From JACMLX01 sp031374935 (GTDB taxonomy: Bacteria; Gemmatimonadota; Gemmatimonadetes; Gemmatimonadales; Gemmatimonadaceae): a DNA stretch of 64,000 nt. Under the pieces are notes generated by a model. That model worked only from the letters and a program-made list of their open reading frames with translations, ran no database searches and was not told where the DNA came from. Location of the stretch: the NCBI GenBank assembly GCA_031374935.1, contig JANMHB010000169.1, positions 35,499 through 99,498 on the forward strand. The letters run 5' to 3'. The translations under genes and the position numbers were made by a program. This document shows, piece after piece, positions 1 through 8,369 of this stretch (its first letter is position 1; each line of letters begins with the position of its first letter).

Positions 1-743
1 GCACTGAAGCTCACGATCGTTGCGTCGATATCGAAACCCACGGTGTGTACCGACGAGCGCGACGTGGGTTCGACTCGCGTCTCGTAGGCGATCCATCGGA
101 AGCATTCGTCGGATGTGATGCCAGTGCAGCCGATGTCGTTGAAGAAACTGAATGGCGCTCCGCTGCCGACTGCTCCCGTGCCGTTCCACTCGATGGATGG
201 GGTAACCATGCCCGAGTTCGGGGGAATCGCGACCAGGCTATCCTGCCCGCCCGAGGTATCGCCGGGAGCAAGGCGGGCCATGAAGTCGAGTGGAAACAGA
301 ATCACGCCTGACGCTGGCGGCTCCGGCCAAGTCGGTGTTGTCAAGGCAACGTACGGCAGCTTGTTCTCGATCACGACGTCGAAGGTCACACGGATCTTGC
401 CCGGCGCGAAGGTCCCGACAGGCGAGGCGAGGTAGTTCGTCGGCAGCAGACGAATTGCGTCGCCGCCGAGGAGCGAAAGACTCACGCCGTCCGGCCCGTC
501 CAACGCCAGCGTCGGAGTGACCGGTCCCTTGTCTGCCGGCGCCGTGATCGTGATCCGGCCGTTGCGCATGTCGACGTTCGCGATAAACGCCATTGGCCTG
601 AACTGCGAGGCCGGGATCAGTTCCGGAATCACCGGCTTGAGCGGTCCGTCAGTCTGACACGCGGTTATGAGCAGCGCCATACAGATCGCACTGACTTGCG
701 CGAAGGGTCGCACTGCACTGCCTCGCCGATCGCGGTGACGCAT
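1..743 (-). CDS. Exported lipoprotein, paralogue of the 6420-8204 gene (partial, runs off left edge)
   Basis: An open frame runs from an ATG at 743 to the window edge (about 247 codons), so the C terminus is missing. It begins MRHRDRRGSAV, then a short hydrophobic stretch ending in a lipobox (ALLITAC), giving a predicted lipoprotein of the outer surface. From PASQFRPMAF onward it aligns closely with residues 45-250 of the protein at 6420-8204; shared landmarks include IRVTFDVVIENKLP, GVILFPLD and APFSFFND. The recognisable part would be a beta-sandwich domain of unknown role. It is the last visible gene of the minus-strand string that starts with a TonB-dependent receptor. Start choice is based on the signal peptide; the ribosome site is weak. 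Confidence 0.75.
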   Translation of the reverse strand, partial: MRHRDRRGSAVRPFAQVSAICMALLITACQTDGPLKPVIPELIPASQFRPMAFIANVDMRNGRITITAPADKGPVTPTLALDGPDGVSLSLLGGDAIRLLPTNYLASPVGTFAPGKIRVTFDVVIENKLPYVALTTPTWPEPPASGVILFPLDFMARLAPGDTSGGQDSLVAIPPNSGMVTPSIEWNGTGAVGSGAPFSFFNDIGCTGITSDECFRWIAYETRVEPTSRSSVHTVGFDIDATIVSFS

Positions 744-952
744 CCAGGACCCTGACCAGAAATGCGAATGCCGAAGTCAGTCGGAGTGGACTCGGCAGGC
801 GCATCTTCGCGGCGGCAGCGACCCTCAGCCAGTGAGAGACTACTAGCCACGAGATTCGGTTTGCCGACAGATTTGTATCGGCCATGTCATCATGATGTCA
901 CAGCACGGAGGAGGTCCAGCTCTGCGTGAACCTCTGTTGCGCCCCTCGTCCG

Positions 953-2701
953 TTACGGGAGCCGAAGCACTGACACCTGGGCACCACTCGTCGAGGGGAA
1001 TGGCGTGCCGTCGACGGCCAGCAGGCGCAGGACCGCACTCGGGGTGCTGGCGTTGAGGCGCATGCGGTACGTCAGGAATGTCCCAGGCCGCATGGTGCCA
1101 GTCAGGTTGGTACCGCTCGCCAGCGTCAGCGGCTCGATCGGGAACGGGCGACCGACGCCTCCCTGAATGCCGAAGACATCGAACAGCGACCGGTACAGCT
1201 GCCGCAGATTGCGGCTCGAGAAGCGGAGCGTTGCCGGCGCAGCGGTCCTCGGCACGCCGATCACGCTATCCGCACTCACCGAGAGCGCGAAGTCGCCGAG
1301 CAGTGCGGCCGTCGGGCGGCCGGTCACCGCCTCGAGGTTGGCGCGGCCGGTGAGATTCGTCTCCACCAGACTGCGGAACGTCGCGCTGCCGCGCTGATCG
1401 GCGACCCAGCGCAGGAACAGCCACGTCCCGCCGCGCTCGGCCAGCGAACAGAAGGTGCCCGGCGCGCAACTGGTGATCGAGTAGATGGCACTCGAGAAGA
1501 GATAGCGGTACGAGTACAGCACATTCGGATTGATGAACGGCGAGGCCGAATCCGGGAAGATCGATGTCGGGTTCGTGCGACCACTCGGCGACGGGAATCG
1601 GGTTTCGTAGGTCAGCGAGCCGATTTCCTCAGCCATGTGGCTAAGGCCTTCGTTCAGCCACGGCTCTTCGGCGGTGCCATTCCGCTTGATCGCGTGCTCG
1701 CCGAACGACACCATGTGCTGCAGTTCATGCATGAATGTCGGCGGCAGGTTCGCCAGCACCTCGGTCTTGGTGTGGGCGCAACTCCACCGACCAGTCTCGT
1801 CAGGCACGTAGGCGTAGAACACCTCACCGCGGTTCGACGTGGCGGCGGTACTGTTCAGATCATGGTTGTAGAAGAACCCGCGCACGAAGCCGCTGGCTGC
1901 GCACTGCGACCCAGTGACCATCGCGTTCACGGTGGGCGTGAGCAGGAAGATCACACGTGCGTTGCCGTCGATGTCGGAACCGCTGCCGAAGGTGCTGGTG
2001 ACCGCCGGTGCGAGCCGCTGGTCGTACAACGTGCCCATTCCGGCAAGCTCGGCCTCGGTGAATGACGCCGAGGCAAGTGTATCGACATAGAGCAACATCC
2101 GCGTGCCGGCGAAACGGAGCCGGGCACCGACTGGCGTATAGCCTGGCGTCGCGCCGAGAGTGTTCAGCACGCTGAACGTTCGCGTGGTGTCGATCGCGCC
2201 GGCCGAGGACTGCACGCGCAGCTGCGGGGTGCCCGAACGCGTGCCGCCGCGCGTTGGCTTCCATGACGCCTCGCGCTGCCGCATGAGCGCATCGAGGCGT
2301 GATTGCGCGTCGGCAGGCGGCTCGGCGGGTGCCGTGCCTTGTGCCACACGCAGCCAGGAGGGCTCACCACCGGGTGTGGGCTCGACGCGTGCGATGACGG
2401 CTGCGGGGTCGCCGATCCGGAATCCGTAGCCACCGTACGGCAGCGCGGCTCCGGTGAGTTGTGGCACGACCAGGTACTCGCGATCAGCACCGGCGAGTGC
2501 GAAGCAGGTCACGTCGTTGCCGGATATCACGACGCGTTCGAAGGGCGCGAGTGTGCGGACACTGACGGTCACACCATCACACTTCGCCTCGGCGACTGGC
2601 TTCGGCGTGACGGGCGCATCACCACCGCACCCGGCCAGCAGGAGCGCCAGCGTGGCGTACGCGCTGCGGGCCGCGCGACCGTCAATTGAAGACGTTCTCA
2701 T
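953..2701 (-). CDS. Exported lipoprotein metalloprotease, M30 (hyicolysin)-like
   Basis: A 582-residue protein with signal and lipobox (TLALLLAGCGG), so probably anchored at the cell surface. Near residue 325 it carries the zincin motif HELQH followed by EPWLNEGLSHMAEE, the arrangement seen in M30 hyicolysin-type peptidases, where the two histidines bind zinc, the first glutamate is catalytic and the downstream glutamate is a further ligand. The roughly 200-residue C-terminal half after the catalytic domain is not recognised. The ATG at 2701 overlaps the stop of the upstream gene (ends 2682) by 20 bases with GAGG just upstream, suggesting translational coupling. The substrate is unknown; neighbouring lipoproteins or external protein are candidates. 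Confidence 0.72.
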   Translation of the reverse strand: MRTSSIDGRAARSAYATLALLLAGCGGDAPVTPKPVAEAKCDGVTVSVRTLAPFERVVISGNDVTCFALAGADREYLVVPQLTGAALPYGGYGFRIGDPAAVIARVEPTPGGEPSWLRVAQGTAPAEPPADAQSRLDALMRQREASWKPTRGGTRSGTPQLRVQSSAGAIDTTRTFSVLNTLGATPGYTPVGARLRFAGTRMLLYVDTLASASFTEAELAGMGTLYDQRLAPAVTSTFGSGSDIDGNARVIFLLTPTVNAMVTGSQCAASGFVRGFFYNHDLNSTAATSNRGEVFYAYVPDETGRWSCAHTKTEVLANLPPTFMHELQHMVSFGEHAIKRNGTAEEPWLNEGLSHMAEEIGSLTYETRFPSPSGRTNPTSIFPDSASPFINPNVLYSYRYLFSSAIYSITSCAPGTFCSLAERGGTWLFLRWVADQRGSATFRSLVETNLTGRANLEAVTGRPTAALLGDFALSVSADSVIGVPRTAAPATLRFSSRNLRQLYRSLFDVFGIQGGVGRPFPIEPLTLASGTNLTGTMRPGTFLTYRMRLNASTPSAVLRLLAVDGTPFPSTSGAQVSVLRLP

Positions 2702-4025
2702 CCTCGATCCTCGCGACGTTGCCTTTGCGGTCGATGAGATAAATGATGACTGAGTACACGTCATCCCACTTGATGCGGCCCGTGGTCGGGATGTTCGGGA
2801 CGGCGAGACCGAGGTAGCCGACGGGATCCATGGATCCGAGGTCTGGCAGCCCATCCGGGGCCGAGATCGCGCCGTCGCGCAGGCGCACCAGCACGAAGTG
2901 GCCGACGATGTCGCCATCGGGGTCGTTCGCTTCGAGGATGCTGCCGACAAACGCCTTCCCCTGCAGTTTCGCGTCGAAGAATCGGATGACGGGTGGGAAC
3001 CCGGACGCGGTGCCGATCTTGTGGGTGGCGATGGCGCTGACGTTCGAGGCGGCGTCGTAGACTCGGATCTCGGTGCAGCGTCCCGCCAGCGCCGCGTTCT
3101 CGAGGCCGAGTTCGAAGGCGCCGACGACGGTCAGCGTGTCACCGCCGGCGCCACGGCCGCCGCGGAGGTTGACGCGGACCCGTTCGCGTTTATCGGCGAG
3201 GACCGAGTTGCCGTTGCAGTCGGTGATGTCCCAGTAGTAGCCGACCAGATCTGCGTCGGGATCAAACACGCGGAATTGGAAGATACTGGCGCCCTGGGTG
3301 TAGCCGCTGGTGAACTCGGTGATCTTCGGCTGACGGGCGACATCGGCGCATTGCACGCGGAACTGGATGGCGGCACCGCCGGTGGGTGTCACCTTCACCG
3401 CCTGACGCGATCCTCCGTCGGTGGTGACGACACAATTCGGCGAGATACCGCCGAGGTCCACTTCGATCTCGCCCGAGCCGATGTCTTCGAGCGTCAGCGT
3501 ATCGTTGCCGGGCACGATACCGGTGCGCTCGAGTCCCGTGACCTTGCTTCGGGCTCGGAACACGAAATTCTTGTCGACGTCGTAGCCGTCGGCGACGACG
3601 GTGAGGCTGAGCAGTCCGCGGCATTCAATCTGGTAGCGGATGATGCCGGTGTTGTCTGCTTCGGAGACTGAAATGCCCTGCTGCGTGCCGCCGCGTGGCA
3701 GCACGCACCGTGCTGGCAGGTCTTCCGCTTCGACGATGTAGGTCCCTGCAGCGACCGGGACGATGATGGTGTCGGTGGGTGCGACGATGAATTCCTGATC
3801 GAACCGCACCACACCGGCGGTGCTTTCGCGGATGCGGTACTTGACCTTGGCCGGCGCACTGGCGCCCGGCCAGGTGGTGAGGCGCGTCACGACGGCGAGG
3901 TACGGTGGTTTGGGTGGGGCGGTGGTGTCACGGCAGCCGGACATTGCCCAAGGCACGAGCGCCGCCGCACAGAACTGTGCGGCGGCGATCGTGGATCGTA
4001 CGGATTTCGGTGTGCGACGTCTCAT
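2682..4025 (-). CDS. Exported lipoprotein with tandem cysteine-paired beta-sandwich repeats
   Basis: A 447-residue predicted lipoprotein: arginine-rich N terminus, hydrophobic stretch and lipobox (PWAMSGCRD). The first half holds about two copies of a roughly 90-residue module of the form ..G.Y.VE...LPARC....R.....VSE......Y.I.C, each with two cysteines that probably pair across a beta-sandwich. The same module occurs in the proteins at 8370-10820 and 6420-8204. The second half describes Ig-like strands (FRVFDPDADLVGYYWD, LEANDPDGDIVGHF) reminiscent of PKD/cadherin-like folds. No enzymatic motif was seen. It lies 27 bases after the upstream gene in the TonB-receptor string and overlaps the M30-like protease gene. 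Confidence 0.7.
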   Translation of the reverse strand: MRRRTPKSVRSTIAAAQFCAAALVPWAMSGCRDTTAPPKPPYLAVVTRLTTWPGASAPAKVKYRIRESTAGVVRFDQEFIVAPTDTIIVPVAAGTYIVEAEDLPARCVLPRGGTQQGISVSEADNTGIIRYQIECRGLLSLTVVADGYDVDKNFVFRARSKVTGLERTGIVPGNDTLTLEDIGSGEIEVDLGGISPNCVVTTDGGSRQAVKVTPTGGAAIQFRVQCADVARQPKITEFTSGYTQGASIFQFRVFDPDADLVGYYWDITDCNGNSVLADKRERVRVNLRGGRGAGGDTLTVVGAFELGLENAALAGRCTEIRVYDAASNVSAIATHKIGTASGFPPVIRFFDAKLQGKAFVGSILEANDPDGDIVGHFVLVRLRDGAISAPDGLPDLGSMDPVGYLGLAVPNIPTTGRIKWDDVYSVIIYLIDRKGNVARIEDENVFN

Positions 4026-4052
4026 ACGATCACTGCCCCTGAAGAAGAAAAC

Positions 4053-6317
4053 TCAGGGTGCGCCTGTAGACGGATCCCGGAAAGGAATCGTCCAGCCGCT
4101 GTACCACGGGATGGTGCCGTCGCCGGTACCAACCGCGCCACGGTAGTTCGTCGCAACCGCGACTGAGCCAGGAATCGTCGACGGTGCGAGCGTGCCGGTC
4201 TGCGCCGGCGCACCACCGATGAACAGCATCCGCCAGTCGGGGAGGTTGGTGTCCAGCGCCGACCGCAGGACGCTGGCGATGCCGGTGATGTTGCGATTCG
4301 TCGCATCAGCCGTGATGAACGCCGCTTCGTTCGCAGCGCCATTGCAGACCGGGTCCGACCCATCGGAGTTGTCCAGGCGCGTCACGTCAATGAACGTGGT
4401 GTTGCGGATCTGGATGATGCCGTCGCCATAGGAGGCGTCGCAGGTGAGCGGATCATCGATGTCGAGTCCGTTCGCGTAGCCATGCACGATCGAGTTGTAC
4501 AGGCGCAGGCCCGAACCACGACGGAGGTGGATGGCAGCAACCTGCGTGCGCAACGTCAGGTTTCCGATGATCGTGAAGTTCCAGAGTCGCGGCGAAGTGC
4601 GCGGGAGTGCGGCCGCACTGCCAGGCGCCGGCTCGCTGCCATCAGCTTCGATCGCTTTCGAGTCACCACCAGAGGCACCGACATCGGACTGCACGACCAC
4701 GAACTGGTGGTCACCACGCAGGCCGAACGACACGTCGAAGCCGTCGTCGTCGTTGCCCGTCGCAACGATGTAGCTCGAGTTGGCGTCGCCACCAAAGAAC
4801 TCGATACCGTCATCGCTGCCGCCGTGCACCTGGATGTGATCCAGAATGGTGCCGCTGCCGACTGCGCCAAGCGTCAGGTTGTTGAGCTCGTTGTCGAGGC
4901 CGACGATCTTGCCGCCGTACTCGAAGCGGGCATACGAGATCCGACCGCTGTTGTCGGTCGGGATGTTGCCACCGTAACGCGGTGCATTCCCTTCACCGAC
5001 GCGCGAGTTGGCGCCGCCTGAACCGGCGTCCGTCGCCGTCGCCGGGTCAGCGATACCGTCACCGATGTTCACCGTGCCGCGACCGGCGATGAACACGCCG
5101 CCCCAGCAGCCCTTGAGCTTCGGCACCGCGGTGCAGGTGAACACGATCGGCTGATTCTGCGTGCCGACGGCGAAGATCTGTCCGCCGCGGCGCACGAAGA
5201 CTGCCTGCGTTTGCGGCGCGGTGGTCAGCCCTTCGATACGCGTGCCGGGCTGGATGTTCAGCGTGCCACCGTTCTGGACGTCGAGGATTCCCTCGAGCTG
5301 CCAGACGCGGTCGTTGGTCAGCGTCACCGTCTCGCCGGGACCGACGATCAGGTCGGGGCTCGACGTGCTGGTGATCGACTGACGCGTGGTCGGCAGTGCA
5401 CCACGGCCCGGGATCACGTCACCCACGCACGGCTCCTGGAAACCCGCGACTTCGTTCTCGACTGCGAGAATGTCGAAGACGTCGAGCTCGCGCTCGCCAT
5501 TCGTGTTGGTGCCGCATGCACCGCCGCCATTGTCGGGGAACACGTTACCGGCGATGACGAGATCGATGCCACCCGTACCGTTCGCCAAGGTGTCGGTACC
5601 AACGATCAGCTGATCGAGTCCGACGGCGCCGTTGGCAATGGCCAAAGCGTCGAACAGTCCGACCGTGCCATCCAGATCCGGATCGCCGTACTTCAGGCCC
5701 AGCTTGTACTGGCCAGGACGCAGCGCGACTGCGCCATTACCGCCAGCGGCAGGCGCCAGACGGGCCTTCCAGTCAGCGATGGTCATCACCCGAGCATCGG
5801 ACGGCGTTGCCAGCGCTGCATCCACCGAGACGCCGGCGCGTGCAGCGACCTTCACACTGGTCAGTTCACCCTGTGCCGCGACGGCGGCCTTGTGTTCGTA
5901 CTTCAGCGTCGTCGCGTACCCGGCACGCCGGGCCTCGAACACGAACAAGGCCGCGCGATTCGGAATACCCTTCGCGCCGTAGGTCACGAAGCGCAACCGG
6001 CCCGTCGAGGCCGACTTCGCATTCACGATGCTCACCGCGTCGCCATCCGGCGACTGTCCGATGTAGCGGAGGCGCGATGGATCGAAATCCAGCTCACCCT
6101 GCAGGCCACCGACGCTTCCCGATGCCGCGTCCAGCTGTACGGCCACTGCCACGCGCGCCCCGACTTCAGCATCTGTCGACGACACATTGATCGCCAACCC
6201 TACGTCGCCTGTCCGGGGCACCACGGCACCGGTCGGCCGATCATCCGAGCAACCCGTCACACCGATCGCCGCGACCACGCCCAGCGCGGTCAGGCGTCGA
6301 TTGAGTCTCATGTACAT
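4053..6317 (-). CDS. Surface lipoprotein with cohesin-like domain, dockerin-like repeats and beta-helix
   Basis: A 754-residue protein. Signal peptide with lipobox (AIGVTGCSDD). Residues about 25-160 resemble a cohesin fold (INVSSTDAEVGARVAVAV; LQGELDFDPSRLRYIG). Around residues 205-295 are two dockerin-like calcium-loop segments (GDPDLDGTVGLFDALAI and a second ERELDVFDILAVEN). The remainder (about 310-750) starts LIVGPGETVTLTNDRVWQL and continues as a repetitive WGGVFIAGRGTVNIG-type right-handed beta-helix, the type found in bacterial surface adhesins. GGAGAAA lies six bases before the ATG at 6317 and decides that start over the internal ATG two codons later. Having both cohesin-like and dockerin-like parts in one protein suggests head-to-tail or cross-protein docking; this is an inference. 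Confidence 0.72.
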   Translation of the reverse strand: MYMRLNRRLTALGVVAAIGVTGCSDDRPTGAVVPRTGDVGLAINVSSTDAEVGARVAVAVQLDAASGSVGGLQGELDFDPSRLRYIGQSPDGDAVSIVNAKSASTGRLRFVTYGAKGIPNRAALFVFEARRAGYATTLKYEHKAAVAAQGELTSVKVAARAGVSVDAALATPSDARVMTIADWKARLAPAAGGNGAVALRPGQYKLGLKYGDPDLDGTVGLFDALAIANGAVGLDQLIVGTDTLANGTGGIDLVIAGNVFPDNGGGACGTNTNGERELDVFDILAVENEVAGFQEPCVGDVIPGRGALPTTRQSITSTSSPDLIVGPGETVTLTNDRVWQLEGILDVQNGGTLNIQPGTRIEGLTTAPQTQAVFVRRGGQIFAVGTQNQPIVFTCTAVPKLKGCWGGVFIAGRGTVNIGDGIADPATATDAGSGGANSRVGEGNAPRYGGNIPTDNSGRISYARFEYGGKIVGLDNELNNLTLGAVGSGTILDHIQVHGGSDDGIEFFGGDANSSYIVATGNDDDGFDVSFGLRGDHQFVVVQSDVGASGGDSKAIEADGSEPAPGSAAALPRTSPRLWNFTIIGNLTLRTQVAAIHLRRGSGLRLYNSIVHGYANGLDIDDPLTCDASYGDGIIQIRNTTFIDVTRLDNSDGSDPVCNGAANEAAFITADATNRNITGIASVLRSALDTNLPDWRMLFIGGAPAQTGTLAPSTIPGSVAVATNYRGAVGTGDGTIPWYSGWTIPFRDPSTGAP

Positions 6318-6419
6318 CGATTTCTCCAGGAATTGATAAGGAAGAGACACGGTGGAGTCGGTGGCGGCGCGTGAGAGCCGCCACCGAACTCCGTCCAGCT
6401 GGTCGTCAGTTCCGGTGTG

Positions 6420-8204
6420 TTACGGGAGGACGAACGGCGACTCGAGGTTCACGATCTGCGTGAGCGGGATCGGCTGTGTCGCGCCGCCGGTCCGTGTCGC
6501 GAAGGCAGCGAACGTGGAGGTGGTACCGACCGACCCGGTTGCACCCGGCACGCGGTCGAACACGATGCGGGCGATACCCATGTTGCCCGTGGCAAGGACC
6601 GTCGTGGTGGCGACAAGGCTCACCGTTCCGGCAACCGTACCGTTCACCGTCGGGCCGTTCGTGATGCGTGGCGCTGCGGCGGTGCCGAGGCCTTCGACGA
6701 AGGTCAGCTTGGTCGCATCGTACGTGAACGAGAGCTGTGCGCCGGTGAGCGGGTCACCGGTCACGCCAGTCGTGGTCACGTCGGTCACGAGCGGGTTGTT
6801 GAACGTGCGCATGTCGAGGCGGATGTCCACCGCAACCTGCGTCGGGCTCAGGGCCACCCACGTCGTGTTGTACTGGTAACCAACCGCCGGCGGCGGCGGG
6901 CAATCGACAATCACGTTCACCGTGGCGGTTCCGCCGCTTGTAAGCGAGTACGGCGCGGACGGAGCGACGCAACCAGCCGGCAGGCCGCTCAGCGCGAGTG
7001 AACCAGTACCCGGGCCCGCAGACGCGATGCTGTACGCACCCGTCGCGTCGGTCGTGGCTGAGCCACCGGTCGATGCAGTCACAGTCACGCCAGGCAGCAG
7101 CTGGCCAGCGTTGTCCGACGTGATCGTGCCGGAGATGACGCCCGGCAGACCCGTGCAGACCACGGCAGCGAAGTTTGCAACCGAGTTGGCACCAGACGTC
7201 ACGGTGACCGACTGCGAGTTCGTCGGCGGAGCAGCGGTACAACCAGCCGGCAGGTTCGAGATCGTAATGGTGCGCAGACCGGCATTCACGCCAGCCAGCG
7301 AGTACGTGCCGTTGGCGGCCGTCACAGCCGTCTGGCCCGAGCTGGCCGTCACAGTCACGCCACCCAGGTTTCCACGGGTCGGCGACGAGACCGTGCCCGA
7401 CACCGTACCGGGCGCCACGACGCCAGCGGCGGCGAGGTCGGCGGCGACGATCATGCGAGCGCGGAACTGACCGACGGTTGCGTCGATGTCGAAACCAATC
7501 GTGCGCACCGTCGAGGTGGTCAGCGGGTTGATTTCGAGATCATACGCTTCCCAACGGAAGCAGTCGTTCGACGTGGCCAGTGAGCAATCCGTGTCATTGA
7601 AGAAGCTGTACGGCGCGCCGCTGCCGGCGGCACCGGTGCCACTCCAGTCGATCGACGGCGCAACGGCACCGAAACGCGGCTGCTCGACGATCACTTCGTT
7701 GCCGTCGCCACCCGTCACGCCACCGGGCGTGGTCGTCACGACGTAGTCGAGCGGGAACAAGATCACACCAGCGGCTGGCGAGACCGGCCACGTCGGGGTG
7801 ATGAACTTCACGCCAGGCAACTTGTTTTCGATGACCACGTCGAAGGTCACGCGGATCTTGCCCGGTGCGAATGCACCAACGGCCGACGCCTGATAGTTCG
7901 ACGGGATCAGCCGGACCGCCTCGCCGCCGAGCAGCGAGAGGTTCGGGGCTTCGACACCGCCGGTGGACAGTGTCGGGGCGTTGGCCGTGGCGGCCGTCGG
8001 CGCCGTAATCGAGATCTTGCCGGTCGAGGTGTTGATGTCCGCCGTGAAGGCGAGCGGACGGAACTGCGACGGCGGAGCTTCGCCCGGAACAACCGGGGCC
8101 ACTCCCTTCTCGGATGCGCACGCGCCAATGAGCAGCGTGCTCATTGCGACGAGTGCCGAGGTGAAGCGACGCGCTACGCTCGCGCGTCCTGCGGTAACTG
8201 CCAT
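6420..8204 (-). CDS. Lipoprotein with CarboxypepD-like repeats and C-terminal cohesin-like domain
   Basis: A 594-residue predicted lipoprotein (STLLIGACASEK). Residues about 35-260 form a domain shared with the truncated gene at the left edge. Then come two CarboxypepD regulatory-like modules (GTVSGTVSSPTRGNLGGVTV; GVISGTITSDNAGQLLPGVT), each ending in the LPAGC...C cysteine pair. The C-terminal part (LSPTQVAVDIRLDMR, GAQLSFTYDATKLTFVEGLG) is cohesin-like. AGGAGA seven bases upstream fixes the start at 8204 rather than an upstream ATG at 8348. Probably a structural surface protein; no catalytic residues are visible. It is followed by the beta-helix/dockerin-like gene 100 bases away. Confidence 0.75.
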   Translation of the reverse strand: MAVTAGRASVARRFTSALVAMSTLLIGACASEKGVAPVVPGEAPPSQFRPLAFTADINTSTGKISITAPTAATANAPTLSTGGVEAPNLSLLGGEAVRLIPSNYQASAVGAFAPGKIRVTFDVVIENKLPGVKFITPTWPVSPAAGVILFPLDYVVTTTPGGVTGGDGNEVIVEQPRFGAVAPSIDWSGTGAAGSGAPYSFFNDTDCSLATSNDCFRWEAYDLEINPLTTSTVRTIGFDIDATVGQFRARMIVAADLAAAGVVAPGTVSGTVSSPTRGNLGGVTVTASSGQTAVTAANGTYSLAGVNAGLRTITISNLPAGCTAAPPTNSQSVTVTSGANSVANFAAVVCTGLPGVISGTITSDNAGQLLPGVTVTASTGGSATTDATGAYSIASAGPGTGSLALSGLPAGCVAPSAPYSLTSGGTATVNVIVDCPPPPAVGYQYNTTWVALSPTQVAVDIRLDMRTFNNPLVTDVTTTGVTGDPLTGAQLSFTYDATKLTFVEGLGTAAAPRITNGPTVNGTVAGTVSLVATTTVLATGNMGIARIVFDRVPGATGSVGTTSTFAAFATRTGGATQPIPLTQIVNLESPFVLP

Positions 8205-8369
8205 GATCCTATTCTCCTGACCAGGTGGAATCGTTCGTGCCGGGCGGCACACGCCGGTCGTCGGGTCGGCGCGTCGCTCCTGTTCAGGAGCGCGCGTAAG
8301 GATCGGGTGGCGCAGTAACGGCACCAGCGAGGCGAGTGTATCAGGCAAGTCTGTATCCCGTATCGTGAA

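Noticed and set aside
5211..6374. Long plus-strand frame opposite the beta-helix lipoprotein
   Set aside because: It mirrors the minus-strand gene, which has a signal peptide, a ribosome site and recognisable domains; the plus-strand translation has none.
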